Shown: positions 41,263 through 49,931, counted from the stretch's first letter. The stretch: 64,000 bases of DNA from Nocardia suismassiliense (GCF_900269665.1 NZ_LT985361.1:7480380-7544379), one strand, 5' to 3'. Program-made: numbers and translations. The notes: generated from the sequence alone by a model not told the origin.

Positions 41263-42855
41263 TCAGCGTGCGCACTGCGGGACGGATTCACCTGGCCTGG
41301 CCTCGACCGTCGGCACGTACGGCGGCCGATCCACCGAGGTGGTGACCGGGCACAGCCGCACGACCTGCGGACCGGGACCGGTGCGGTTGCCACTGTTGTC
41401 GAAGATGATCGGCCCGCCCGCCCCCGGCACCGCCGCGTCCGGCGCGGAGAAGCCGCTGATCGTCGCGTTCACCTGACTGCGCTGCACCGGCGAGGTGGCA
41501 GGCAGGCTGCGCAGGGCGGTGGCGATGGTGGTCACGGCGTCGTAGGCGTTGACCGCCCAGCCGTCGCCGACGTGGGCGAGGTCGAAGCCCGCCTCATCGA
41601 ACGTGCGCTCGAATTCGGTCCAGTTCGGGTTGCCGGCCTGCGGTCCGTCCGCACCGGCCACCAGCGTGAACAGCATCCGCACCCGGCCGTCGGCGAAGGT
41701 GCGCGAGCCGAGCGCCTTGGTCCGCAGATCTTCCAGCGCCGGATCCGCCTCGACGGTGCGCAGCCGGTTGCCATCCGACGTGCTGACCACCGTGACCGAG
41801 GTCGCGGCGCACTGGCCGTTCGAGTACGCCTCGTCCAGCGCGTAGAGCAGCCTGCCGAGGTCGCGGCCGCGGGCGATGTAGGCGATCGTCACGTCTTTCA
41901 CGGTGGCGCACACGCGTTTCGCGGTCTGCGGCACGGTGCTCGACTCCGTCGTATCGAACTTGACCTCGAGCAGGTTGCCGCCGTACTGGCGCTGCAGAAA
42001 CGGCAACGTCGTGCAGGTGTAGGGGTCCGAGCCGCCGATCGGCACCATGATGAAGTCCGGCCGCGCGGTGACCACCGCGCCGATGGCCTGCACCTGCACC
42101 GCCACCCGGAATGCGACTCGGTAGTAGTAGTCCCTGGCGATGCCGCGTGGATAGGTGATGTCCTTGTCGCAGCCGTCGAACTCGGGGTTGTCGCCGCGCG
42201 AGCCGTCCTGGTCGAATCCTTCCGCGGTGACCACATCGGCGACCATCGGAATCTTCGCCGCGGCAAGCACGTCCGCGACCTCCGCGGTGATCTGATCGCT
42301 GAGGCCGATGCCTGCGACGGCGACCACATCGGCCCGGTCGGCCAGCTTCCTGGCGACCCCGAGTGGGTCGCCGTTGCCGTTGTAGTTACCGATCTGACCG
42401 ACGACGAGCTTCATCGGATGCAGGCATCCGGTGCCGTTGGCCCGGCGCTGACCGGCCGCCATGCCCTCCAGTTCGTGCACGGCCCGGCTGCCCGCGAGCT
42501 CGTCGGTCATGGTCAGCAGCACGCCGACGGTGGCGGGGGTCCCTGGGCACTCCTCGGCGGCCGCGCGGTTCTGCTCGGCGATCACGCCCATCACCGGGGC
42601 GAACGCGTCGACCTCGAAAGCGTAAGGCCCTTCGGATAATCCGACACAGCGCGCGCCGGCCTGCCAGGCGCCGGAGTCGGGCAGCCAGCTCTCGTTGCAG
42701 GTGGCCAGATGGTGCAGCGGCCCACGGAAGCCGAACCCGGCACCCGCCAACAGCAGCAGGGTCAGCACCAGCCCCAACCGCACCCAGTCGGTCCACGGAC
42801 GCGGGAAGGGGCGGTCACGCTTCGGGAAGATGCCTAGCCGGTATCGTGATGCCAC
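41263..42855 (-). CDS. Membrane-anchored type 1 periplasmic-binding-like (ABC substrate-binding) protein
   Basis: A 530-residue protein: short cytosolic N-terminus, one transmembrane helix (residues about 25-44: VRLGLVLTLLLLAGAGFGF), then a large extracellular domain of the Leu/Ile/Val-binding type (VAVAGIGLSDQITAEVADVLAAAKIPMV, DFIMVPIGGSD, NAYDAVTTIATALRS). Nine or so cysteines indicate disulfides. No ABC permease or ATPase is near; it is the second gene after the STAND-like ATPase, 27 bases apart. That makes a sensor or receptor role more likely than import (inference). ATG at 42855. Confidence 0.8.
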   Translation of the reverse strand: MASRYRLGIFPKRDRPFPRPWTDWVRLGLVLTLLLLAGAGFGFRGPLHHLATCNESWLPDSGAWQAGARCVGLSEGPYAFEVDAFAPVMGVIAEQNRAAAEECPGTPATVGVLLTMTDELAGSRAVHELEGMAAGQRRANGTGCLHPMKLVVGQIGNYNGNGDPLGVARKLADRADVVAVAGIGLSDQITAEVADVLAAAKIPMVADVVTAEGFDQDGSRGDNPEFDGCDKDITYPRGIARDYYYRVAFRVAVQVQAIGAVVTARPDFIMVPIGGSDPYTCTTLPFLQRQYGGNLLEVKFDTTESSTVPQTAKRVCATVKDVTIAYIARGRDLGRLLYALDEAYSNGQCAATSVTVVSTSDGNRLRTVEADPALEDLRTKALGSRTFADGRVRMLFTLVAGADGPQAGNPNWTEFERTFDEAGFDLAHVGDGWAVNAYDAVTTIATALRSLPATSPVQRSQVNATISGFSAPDAAVPGAGGPIIFDNSGNRTGPGPQVVRLCPVTTSVDRPPYVPTVEARPGESVPQCAR

Positions 42856-42882
42856 GATCGGGTCTCCTTCCGCCGCAGCGGG

Positions 42883-44814
42883 TCACTGGAATTGGTCAGC
42901 GAGGCCGTGATATCTGTTGGCGCGCACCAGAAATGGCAGCTTCTGCGGGGCATGATCGGCTAGCTTCTCGTAGCTGTGCTCGATCCGCGAACACAGCAGC
43001 GACTTCTGCTCCGGCGCGGTGATCCGGATATCCGACTCGAACGCGGGCACCAGCGCGACCAGGACCGCGAGGTACTCGCGCAAGGTGTGCGCGCGATCGT
43101 CGCCGTCGATCAGATCGCGATCGCGCGCGGATGGGTGCGGTGTCTCGACTACCTCGTCGAACAACCGCAACCACTGCGCGGACGGCAACTCGGGCAACAG
43201 CTCGGCGAGCTCGTCGACCACCGCGCCGCGACCGCTCAGCAGGCGAGTGTGGTGCAGTCTGCTCGCCCGATCATCGGCGGCGACGTTGTCGCGCAGTTGG
43301 CCGAAAACCCTTGCCCAGTCCTGCCCTTCGGTGCGGGCGGCCAGCGCGCGCAGGCCGAGCAGTCGCGCCAGCGCCGGCAGTCGATCCTCGCCGCCGGGAG
43401 TGACGTACCACATCGACCGCAACTGGAACAGCGGCGAATCGTGCTCGACCCCGGCGGGCAGCAGCGCGACCAGACCTTGCGCCTCGGTTTTGTGCCTGGC
43501 CGCCGCAACCGTGACGAGCGCGGTCGCCAGCTCCCGGCGGAAGAGTTTGTGCACGCTCAGGCCCCGAACGAAGACGCGCAACAGATACTGCTCGACGGTG
43601 GTGCCGGATTCGGGTCCCGGACTCTGGAGCAGGCCGTCGAGGTCGCCGAGCAAGTCGTGGTCGTGTTTGATCCGGCGCAGCAGGTAGTCCGTGCCCGCGG
43701 GATGACCTCGGGTGAGCCGGTAGATCGATGCGCCGATGTTCTCCGACTGGTACGGGTCGACATCCTTGGCCATCAACTGGACATCGCTCAGGCCGAGTTC
43801 CGGCAACCGCACCCGGGCCCACGGCGATCCGGCGGCCGCGATCCGCGGCGGCGCGAGTGGTTCGGGCAACACCGTCGGCGCGGGCACCTGCCCGACCAGC
43901 CCGTCGACCAGCGCACCGGAGCTGACGGTTACCAGCGCGAGTGGATCGGACAGCCGGGCGTTGGTCGCCGCGATCGACTGCCGGACCCGCAGCAAGGAAC
44001 CGGTGAAGGAGGTGGCCGCCGACGCGTCACCGTCGTCGATGAGCACCAGAATATTCGAGGTGCGCCAGTTGACCTTGGCGACGCTGTGCCGCAGGTCCGC
44101 GAGGAACGCGCCGACCAGCACGTCGTCGACCCCACGTCGGATGATCGGATCGGTACTTCTGGCGTTGTTGCTCAGCTCGATCAGCGTGTGCTCGGCATCC
44201 AGGCGCAGGCCGAGGTCCTGGTGGGCGAACCACGCGGCGTTCGGCCCCCAAGTGAACCTGCTCATCAGCCGGCCGCCCATCAACCGGTCGACCACCGCGT
44301 CGGAGATCGCGTTGGCCACCCCCGGTGCGATCACCTGGGCGCCGGGCACCTGGATGTTGGCGGCCAGCGACCCGGCCAGATTGATCAGGTTGCGGACGAA
44401 TCCGATGAGGGCCGAGCGGCGCTTGTACCGGTTGAGCAGCAGGTGCAGCTGGTTGAGCTGCTCCTCGGGTGGGACGCCATTGAAATCCTCGGCGATGACG
44501 ATCTGCGCGATGACCACCCGATGGAACGCGACGGCGTAACCGGGGATGTCGGCGCTGAGCCCGAGCATGGCCGCGGCCAGCACGGTCCGCAGCGGATTGT
44601 GCACGTCGAAGGGGCGTTCCAGCGGCCGGACCAGCACCGAGGGCGTGTGCCCTTTCCACTTGTCGAGGACCTTGTTCAGCAGGGCGGTCCGGCCGGAGCC
44701 GCCGCATCCTTCCACGACCAGGACCGGCTTCGGCGGCCGTACCGCGTCGGTCGCCGGAACCTCGATCAATGTGTCGATCAATTCGAGTAGATCGGTGCGC
44801 CCCACAAACACCAA
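42883..44814 (-). CDS. STAND/AAA-like P-loop ATPase
   Basis: A 643-residue protein. It opens with VFVGRTDLLELIDTLI, the usual start of STAND/AAA ATPases. Walker A is EGCGGSGRTALL at about residue 36, with Arg in place of the usual Lys. Walker B is ILVLIDDGD near residue 265. A hydrophobic region at about 160-185 could touch the membrane. The C-terminal half is helical, without recognisable WD or TPR repeats. TTG at 44814 preceded by GGGAGG (6-base spacing); an upstream ATG at 44844 is poorer. In an operon with the ligand-binding membrane protein; together they look like a signalling or defence pair (inference). Confidence 0.78.
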   Translation of the reverse strand: MVFVGRTDLLELIDTLIEVPATDAVRPPKPVLVVEGCGGSGRTALLNKVLDKWKGHTPSVLVRPLERPFDVHNPLRTVLAAAMLGLSADIPGYAVAFHRVVIAQIVIAEDFNGVPPEEQLNQLHLLLNRYKRRSALIGFVRNLINLAGSLAANIQVPGAQVIAPGVANAISDAVVDRLMGGRLMSRFTWGPNAAWFAHQDLGLRLDAEHTLIELSNNARSTDPIIRRGVDDVLVGAFLADLRHSVAKVNWRTSNILVLIDDGDASAATSFTGSLLRVRQSIAATNARLSDPLALVTVSSGALVDGLVGQVPAPTVLPEPLAPPRIAAAGSPWARVRLPELGLSDVQLMAKDVDPYQSENIGASIYRLTRGHPAGTDYLLRRIKHDHDLLGDLDGLLQSPGPESGTTVEQYLLRVFVRGLSVHKLFRRELATALVTVAAARHKTEAQGLVALLPAGVEHDSPLFQLRSMWYVTPGGEDRLPALARLLGLRALAARTEGQDWARVFGQLRDNVAADDRASRLHHTRLLSGRGAVVDELAELLPELPSAQWLRLFDEVVETPHPSARDRDLIDGDDRAHTLREYLAVLVALVPAFESDIRITAPEQKSLLCSRIEHSYEKLADHAPQKLPFLVRANRYHGLADQFQ

Positions 44815-44955
44815 GCATCGCCTCCCTGGGCTTGGCGTCACCATAACAACAACCAGGGGCTCGCGGTAGCCGGATTAAGCTCTGAGACAACGTATTAGGG
44901 CGATAAGCGAACCAGTCGCCGGTTCGAACCAACCGGCCTGGACCTTAAACCTGCG

Positions 44956-44979
44956 CCCGGCGGCCGAGGTGCCGCCGGG
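44956..44979 (-). terminator. Hairpin after the 34-residue peptide gene
   Basis: CCCGGCGGC and its complement with a six-base loop, between the peptide gene and the STAND ATPase gene. It suggests the peptide gene is a separate transcript. Confidence 0.6.
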
Positions 44980-44991
44980 TCACAAGATCGA

Positions 44992-45096
44992 TTAGATGAC
45001 GTGCCAGGCCTGCAACAGGTAGGTGATGTTGGCGGCAATGGACGTCACGACGTTCGCGAGATTCAAAGCGGACGAACCCAGATCGATAAGCGGCAC
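44992..45096 (-). CDS. 34-residue amphipathic peptide
   Basis: GTG at 45096, with GGAGG seven bases before it, opens a 34-codon frame ending in TAA at 44992. The product begins MPLIDLGSSALNLANVV and ends in LLQAWHVI. It has one acidic residue, no cysteine and no signal peptide; as a helix it would be strongly hydrophobic on one face. In length and character it is like small pore-forming or modulin-like peptides of Gram-positive bacteria, but no homology can be claimed. It lies 178 bases upstream of the STAND ATPase on the same strand, with its own hairpin. Confidence 0.6.
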   Translation of the reverse strand: MPLIDLGSSALNLANVVTSIAANITYLLQAWHVI

Positions 45097-45551
45097 CGAA
45101 ATTCCTCCATCAGATGGGACTGCGAAACCCTCTCCAATGTAATGATCGCCGGGTGAACTCGCGCCGGTTGATCACCGGTGGCCAGTCCACGGGAATGCGC
45201 GACTACGGTGCGAAATCATGTGGCGGACAGGGGTTTTTGCCTTGTCGGGCAATAGTTCGGTCGACGTATGTTGTGAGACAGTTCACCGACAATTGCGCCA
45301 CACCGATCACATTCGGCACATATCGGAAAAAGCGGTCATGCGGGCGTAATGGATTGCGCTTATTAAGACGGTTCTGCCCGGCACACCAGCGTCGTGCGGT
45401 CACGAGGGCACGCCGGCTTCGTGCGGTCACGAGGATGAGCTCCGCCAGATGGCCGGAACGAACGCGGCCGGGGACAGGGCGCGCGCCGGCAAGCCTGCAC
45501 TCCGGGTAACTGGCTCTTGCTTTCCGCAGATGCGGCAATAAACTACGAATC
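45097..45551. promoter_or_regulatory. Intergenic region with exact direct repeats before the molybdate operon
   Basis: No gene is supported in these 455 bases. TCGTGCGGTCACGAGG occurs twice, at 45392-45407 and 45419-45434, 27 bases apart start to start. They lie 118-160 bases before the molybdate-regulator gene and may be its operator. The left part holds the promoter of the 34-residue peptide gene. Confidence 0.5.
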
Positions 45552-45950
45552 GTGTCGGATTTGCGGATCAGTGAGGTGGCGGTGCTGGCAGGTGTCAGTG
45601 ACGACACCGTGCGGCGGTGGATCGAGCAGGGCAAGCTGACCGCGATCCAGCTCGGCAACGGGCGCAAGGGGGTGCGCGGGCGCGAACTGGCCGAATTCCT
45701 GCAGGCCAATGCGGAGACCCCCCAACCGGGCGTCACCGTTGCCGCGTCCGCACGCAATCGGATGCGCGGCATCGTGACGCGGGTGCTCAAGGACACGGTG
45801 ATGGCGCAGGTGGAGATGCAGGCCGGACCGTTCCGGCTGGTGTCGCTGCTCAGCCGGGAATCGGTCGACGAACTCGGGCTCGAGGTCGGCAGCGTCGCGG
45901 TGGCGTCGGTCAAGTCGACTCACGTCGTGGTAGAGATCCCGGAAAGTTGA
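45552..45950 (+). CDS. HTH-Mop (TOBE) molybdate-responsive regulator
   Basis: A 132-residue protein. N-terminal MerR/excisionase-like HTH (ISEVAVLAGVSDDTVRRWIEQGKL, residues 6-29), C-terminal molbindin/TOBE domain (SARNRMRGIVTRVLKDTVMAQVEMQ..., residues 66-130), where molybdate binds in Mop proteins. GTG at 45552. The stop shares one base with the modA start (TGATG), so it is part of the mod operon and presumably senses molybdate to control it. This small form differs from full ModE, which has two Mop domains. Confidence 0.88.
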   Translation: MSDLRISEVAVLAGVSDDTVRRWIEQGKLTAIQLGNGRKGVRGRELAEFLQANAETPQPGVTVAASARNRMRGIVTRVLKDTVMAQVEMQAGPFRLVSLLSRESVDELGLEVGSVAVASVKSTHVVVEIPES

Positions 45951-46738
45951 TGAGGTCGAGCATGATTCGCGCGCTGAGCGCCGCTGCTGTTGCCGCGGTG
46001 ACCGTACTGACCGTGGTGGGCTGCACGGACGACCGAGCGGCGCCCGCCGACGCAGGTCAGCTCGGCGGCACCGTCACGGTGTTCGCCGCGGCCTCGCTGA
46101 CCGAGACCTTCACCGAGTTGGGCAAGCAGTTCGAGGCCGCGCACCCCGGCGTCCGCGTGGTCTACAGCTTCGGTGCCAGTTCGGCGCTGGCCGAGCAGAT
46201 CAACCAGGGTGCACCCGCCGACGTCTTCGCCGCCGCGGCGCCCAAGAACATGCAGCAGGTGCGGGACAAGGGCGAGGTGACCGGCGCGCCGAGCACCTTC
46301 GTGCGCAACCGGCTGGAGATCGCGGTCCCCAAGGGAAATCCCGGACGCATCACCGGCCTGGCCGACTTCGGTAAGACCGAGCCGAAGCTCGCGCTGTGCG
46401 CCGAACAGGTGCCGTGCGGGGCCGCCGCGAAGACGGTATTTGCGGCCGCGGGCGTCACGCCGCAGCCCGATACCCGCGAGGCCGACGTGAAAGCGGTGCT
46501 GACCAAGGTCAGGCTGGGCGAGGTGGATGCCGCGCTGGTGTACCGGACCGATGTGCTGGCCGCGGGGGCGCAGGTCGAGGGCATCGACTTCGCCGAGGCG
46601 GCCGCGGCGATCAACGACTACCCGATCGCGCCGCTCGCGAACGCGCCCAATTCGGCTGCCGCCGTGGCCTTCGTCGACTTCGTGCGGTCCGAGCAGGCGC
46701 GGGCGGTGTTCGCCGAGGCGGGATTCGACGCACCGTGA
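45950..46738 (+). CDS. modA: Molybdate ABC transporter substrate-binding lipoprotein
   Basis: A 262-residue lipoprotein. Signal and lipobox TVLTVVGC (Cys at about 25), then VTVFAAASLTETFTELGKQFE, the oxyanion-binding start of ModA, FGASSALAEQINQGAPADVFAAA, and DAALVYRTDVLAAG. ATG at 45950 overlapping the regulator stop; ATG 45962 is possible. Captures molybdate for ModBC, feeding the Moco genes elsewhere in the window. Confidence 0.94.
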   Translation: MRSSMIRALSAAAVAAVTVLTVVGCTDDRAAPADAGQLGGTVTVFAAASLTETFTELGKQFEAAHPGVRVVYSFGASSALAEQINQGAPADVFAAAAPKNMQQVRDKGEVTGAPSTFVRNRLEIAVPKGNPGRITGLADFGKTEPKLALCAEQVPCGAAAKTVFAAAGVTPQPDTREADVKAVLTKVRLGEVDAALVYRTDVLAAGAQVEGIDFAEAAAAINDYPIAPLANAPNSAAAVAFVDFVRSEQARAVFAEAGFDAP

Positions 46739-47538
46739 CGCGACGCCGGGCGGTGCGGGGACGACGCCCGCTGGTGCTCGTCTTGCCCGCGCTGTTCGCC
46801 CTGGCGTTTCTGCTGGTTCCCCTGGTCGGGCTGCTGGTGCGGGCACCGTGGCGCAGCATGCCGGATCGCCTGCTCGATGCCGAAGTCGGTCAGGCCCTGC
46901 AGCTTTCGCTCGTGACCGCGAGCCTCGCGACGGTGATCTGCCTGATCCTCGGCGTGCCGTTGGCGTGGCTGCTCGCGCGCGGTGAGCTGCGCGGTCGCGC
47001 GGTGTTGCGGGCGCTGGTGACCGTGCCGCTGGTGCTGCCGCCCGTGGTCGGCGGTGTCGCGCTGCTGCTGGTGCTCGGCCGACGCGGGCTGGTCGGTCAG
47101 TATCTGTACGAATGGTTCGGCGTCTCACTGCCTTTCACGACGGCAGGGGTGGTGCTCGCGGAAGCTTTTGTGGCGATGCCCTTTCTGGTGATCTCGGTGG
47201 AAGGCGCACTGCGAGCGGCGGATCCGCGCTTCGAGGAGGCGGCGGCGACTTTGGGCGCGTCGCGCTGGTTGACCTTCCGACGGGTGACGCTGCCGTCCGT
47301 GCTGCCGGGTGTCGTGGCAGGTGCGGTGCTGTGCTGGGCGCGCGCGTTGGGCGAATTCGGTGCGACGATCACGTTCGCCGGCAACTTTCCCGGGAAAACG
47401 ACCACCATGCCGCTGGCGGTCTACCTGGCCCTGGAAACCGATCCGGCGGACGCGATCGTGCTCAGCCTGGTGCTGCTCACGGTGTCGGTCGCCGTGCTGG
47501 TCGCCTTGCGCGAGCGGTGGATTCGAGGCGCCGCATGA
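46735..47538 (+). CDS. modB: Molybdate ABC transporter permease
   Basis: A 267-residue membrane protein with about five to six helices. The permease EAA loop is seen in EEAAATLGASRWLTFRRVTLPSVLPGVVAG; LPPVVGGVALLLVLGRRG and ARALGEFGATITFAGN are ModB hallmarks. GTG at 46735 overlaps the modA stop (GTGA). Its own stop overlaps the modC start. Confidence 0.94.
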   Translation: MTRRRAVRGRRPLVLVLPALFALAFLLVPLVGLLVRAPWRSMPDRLLDAEVGQALQLSLVTASLATVICLILGVPLAWLLARGELRGRAVLRALVTVPLVLPPVVGGVALLLVLGRRGLVGQYLYEWFGVSLPFTTAGVVLAEAFVAMPFLVISVEGALRAADPRFEEAAATLGASRWLTFRRVTLPSVLPGVVAGAVLCWARALGEFGATITFAGNFPGKTTTMPLAVYLALETDPADAIVLSLVLLTVSVAVLVALRERWIRGAA

Positions 47539-48584
47539 CGTTGCACGCCGAATTACGGGTGACGCGCGGCGATTTCGATCTCGATGTCGAGTTGTCGGTG
47601 GCGCCTGGTGAAGTCGTCGCCCTGCTCGGCCCCAACGGTGCTGGTAAGACCACCGCGTTGCGGACGCTGGCCGGGTTGACACCACTCACCGACGGGATGC
47701 TGAGAATCGGTGAAAAGACTTGGGACGCACCACCGAAGGTGTTCGTGCCTGCCGAGCATCGTGAAGTCGGCGTGGTCTTCCAGGATTATCTGCTGTTCGG
47801 GCATCTGAGCGCGCTGGACAATGTCGCGTTCGGCCTGCGCGCCCGCGGCCATCGCCGCGCCGCCGCGCGAACCCGCGCCATGCAGTGGCTGGACCGCGTC
47901 GGCCTCGCCGACCACGTGCACGCCAAACCGCGTGCCCTGTCCGGCGGCCAAGCCCAACGCGTCGCCCTCGCTCGCGCGCTGGCCACCGAGCCCGCACTGC
48001 TCCTGCTGGACGAGCCGCTGGCCGCGCTCGATGCAAGCACCCGACTGCGCGTGCGCTCCGACCTCGCCCACCATCTCGCCGACTATCCCGGCCATACCGT
48101 GCTGGTCACGCATGACCCGCTCGACGCCATGGTGCTGGCCGACCGGCTCGTCATCCTCGAAAACGGCGTGGTCGTCCAGGAAGGTTCCCCGAGTGAGGTC
48201 GCGCGCCGCCCGCGCTCCGACTACGTCGCGAACCTGGTGGGCCTCAACCTGTATCGCGGCATTGCCCACGGCACCACCGTCGAGCTCGACACCGGCGGCA
48301 CCCTCATCGTCGCCGAGCCCGGCACCGGCCCGGTGCACGTCGCCTTCGCCCCCACCGCCGTCAGCCTGCACCCCGACCACCCCACCGGCAGCCCGCGCAA
48401 CGCCTGGCCGGTCACCATCTCCGGCATCGAACAGCACGCGCACACCATCCGCCTGCGCCTGGACGGCACCCCACCCGTCCTCGCCGACGTGACCCCCGCC
48501 ACCGTCGCCGACCTACGCCTGCGCCCCGGCCTGAAACTCTGGGCCGCACTGAAAGCCACTGAAACTCATACCTATTCAGCATAA
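47535..48584 (+). CDS. modC: Molybdate ABC transporter ATP-binding protein
   Basis: A 349-residue ATPase. Walker A LLGPNGAGKTTALR, Q-loop VFQDYLLF, signature LSGGQAQRVALARAL, Walker B LLLLDEPLAALD, H-loop VLVTHDPLDA. Residues about 290-349 form a TOBE domain that may sense molybdate. ATG at 47535 (ATGA overlap with modB). Last gene of the regulator-modABC operon; a weak hairpin (CAGCGG/CCGCTG, 48609-48631) follows. Confidence 0.95.
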   Translation: MTLHAELRVTRGDFDLDVELSVAPGEVVALLGPNGAGKTTALRTLAGLTPLTDGMLRIGEKTWDAPPKVFVPAEHREVGVVFQDYLLFGHLSALDNVAFGLRARGHRRAAARTRAMQWLDRVGLADHVHAKPRALSGGQAQRVALARALATEPALLLLDEPLAALDASTRLRVRSDLAHHLADYPGHTVLVTHDPLDAMVLADRLVILENGVVVQEGSPSEVARRPRSDYVANLVGLNLYRGIAHGTTVELDTGGTLIVAEPGTGPVHVAFAPTAVSLHPDHPTGSPRNAWPVTISGIEQHAHTIRLRLDGTPPVLADVTPATVADLRLRPGLKLWAALKATETHTYSA

Positions 48585-48722
48585 TTTCCACACCCTCGAC
48601 GGCGCGACCAGCGGCTGTCGGAAAACCGCTGATCAAACGGGGTGCAGTGCTCGGCGGCGTGTTGCACTGGACGCGGCCGGAGCCGGAAAAGTCTGTCGGT
48701 GCGCGGTGGCACTGTTCCCGCC

Positions 48723-49577
48723 ATGCCGAGCATCCACCACGAAGCGCCCCTCGAATTGTTGCGCCACAACCCGGAATTGGCGGCCGCGCTACTGGCGGAT
48801 ACCGGCATTCGGCTACCCGCTGGAGCCACCGCCACGATCAGCGACAGCAACCTCAGCACCTGCAACCCGCCCGAGTTCCGTGCCGACGCCGTCACGCTGC
48901 TGCGTGGCATCGACGGCGACAAGCTCGCCATCATCACCGAATCCCAATCGGCCCCACCCAAACGCGGCAAACGCCGGGCCTGGCCGGCCTACGTCGCGGT
49001 CGCCCAATCCCAGCACGACTGCGACGCCGTCCTGGTCGTCATCGCCGCCAGCCCAGCCACCGCACACGCCTGCAGCCGCACCATCCACACCGGCCACCCC
49101 GGATTCAGCCTCGCCCCCATCGTCATCGGCCCACACAACACCCCCGATCCCACCAACCCAGCCTTCGCAGGCGTAGCCCCCGAACTCACCGTCCTAGCCG
49201 CCCTCACCCACGCCCTAGACCTCACCGAAGACGCCAACCGCCGCCTGGTCCTCGATAAACTCGCCACCCTCGATCGCGAGACCCGCACGACATACACTCG
49301 ATTTGTCCGGCACGCCGCCTCGGACGCGGCCAGAAAAGCCCTGGAGGAACTCATGGCCAGCCCTACTTACCGTGACGACTGGGTCGACGGTCTGCTCGAC
49401 CAAGGAGAAGCAAGAGGCGAAGCGAAGTCGCTACTGCGGGTCCTCGCCGTTCGTGGATTTCCGGTTGCGGATGACGTCCGCGAGCACATCCTTTCCACCT
49501 CGGATACCGGACAGCTAGAAGCCTGGCTCGACAAAGCGGTGGTCGCCAAGTCGCTGGATGAAGTCTTCGACTTTTAA
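48723..49577 (+). CDS. Rpn/PD-(D/E)XK nuclease-like hypothetical protein
   Basis: A 284-residue protein of a family abundant in actinomycetes, beginning MPSIHHEAPLELLRHNPEL. Residues about 50-110 have a PD-(D/E)XK-like pattern: Asp in FRADAVTLL, then DKLAIITESQ (E-x-Q) and a following helix, as in Rpn-type recombination-promoting nucleases and related restriction-fold proteins. The C-terminal 75 residues (SPTYRDDWVDGLLDQGEARGEAKSLLRVLAVRGF...) match the DUF4351-like end of such proteins. ATG at 48723. Nuclease activity is inference. Confidence 0.72.
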   Translation: MPSIHHEAPLELLRHNPELAAALLADTGIRLPAGATATISDSNLSTCNPPEFRADAVTLLRGIDGDKLAIITESQSAPPKRGKRRAWPAYVAVAQSQHDCDAVLVVIAASPATAHACSRTIHTGHPGFSLAPIVIGPHNTPDPTNPAFAGVAPELTVLAALTHALDLTEDANRRLVLDKLATLDRETRTTYTRFVRHAASDAARKALEELMASPTYRDDWVDGLLDQGEARGEAKSLLRVLAVRGFPVADDVREHILSTSDTGQLEAWLDKAVVAKSLDEVFDF

Positions 49578-49603
49578 CCAAGCTGTCGTCAATCGGGAGA
49601 ATC

Positions 49604-49828
49604 ATGACCAGCCCTACTTACCGCGACGACTGGATAGACGGTCTGCTCGACCAAGGACGCGCCGAAGGCGAAGCGAAGATGTTGTTGCGCGTCCTTGCTG
49701 CACGGGGATTCGCCGTCTCGGACGAACTCCGCATACGCGTTGAATCGTGTCTAGATACCGTCCAGTTGGAGGAATGGGGCGATATGGCGATGGCAGCCGA
49801 CTCGCTGGATGCGATCTTCGGCAACTGA
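49604..49828 (+). CDS. Stand-alone duplicate of the Rpn-like C-terminal domain
   Basis: A 74-residue protein that is a copy of the last 75 residues of the preceding gene: SPTYRDDWIDGLLDQGRAEGEAK against SPTYRDDWVDGLLDQGEARGEAK, with nearly identical DNA at the 5' side. It has its own ATG with GGGAGA upstream. It probably arose by partial tandem duplication and might act as a separate partner or inhibitor of the full-length protein, or be a relic. Confidence 0.65.
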   Translation: MTSPTYRDDWIDGLLDQGRAEGEAKMLLRVLAARGFAVSDELRIRVESCLDTVQLEEWGDMAMAADSLDAIFGN

Positions 49829-49884
49829 TCGAGCAACGTCCAGCAGACCTCTGCCTTCTCGATCCCGCACACTGCGAATCCGTG

Positions 49885-49915
49885 TTAACTTAGACGAGAA
49901 TCGCAACTAACTTAG
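49885..49915. promoter_or_regulatory. Repeated TAACTTAG element before the thiolase gene
   Basis: TTAACTTAG (49885-49893) and CTAACTTAG (49907-49915) lie 22 bases apart, two helical turns, just before the thiolase start. CTAACTTAG is a palindrome around its central C. A probable regulator site. Confidence 0.5.
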
Positions 49916-49931
49916 CTGATCGGAGAGGGCT

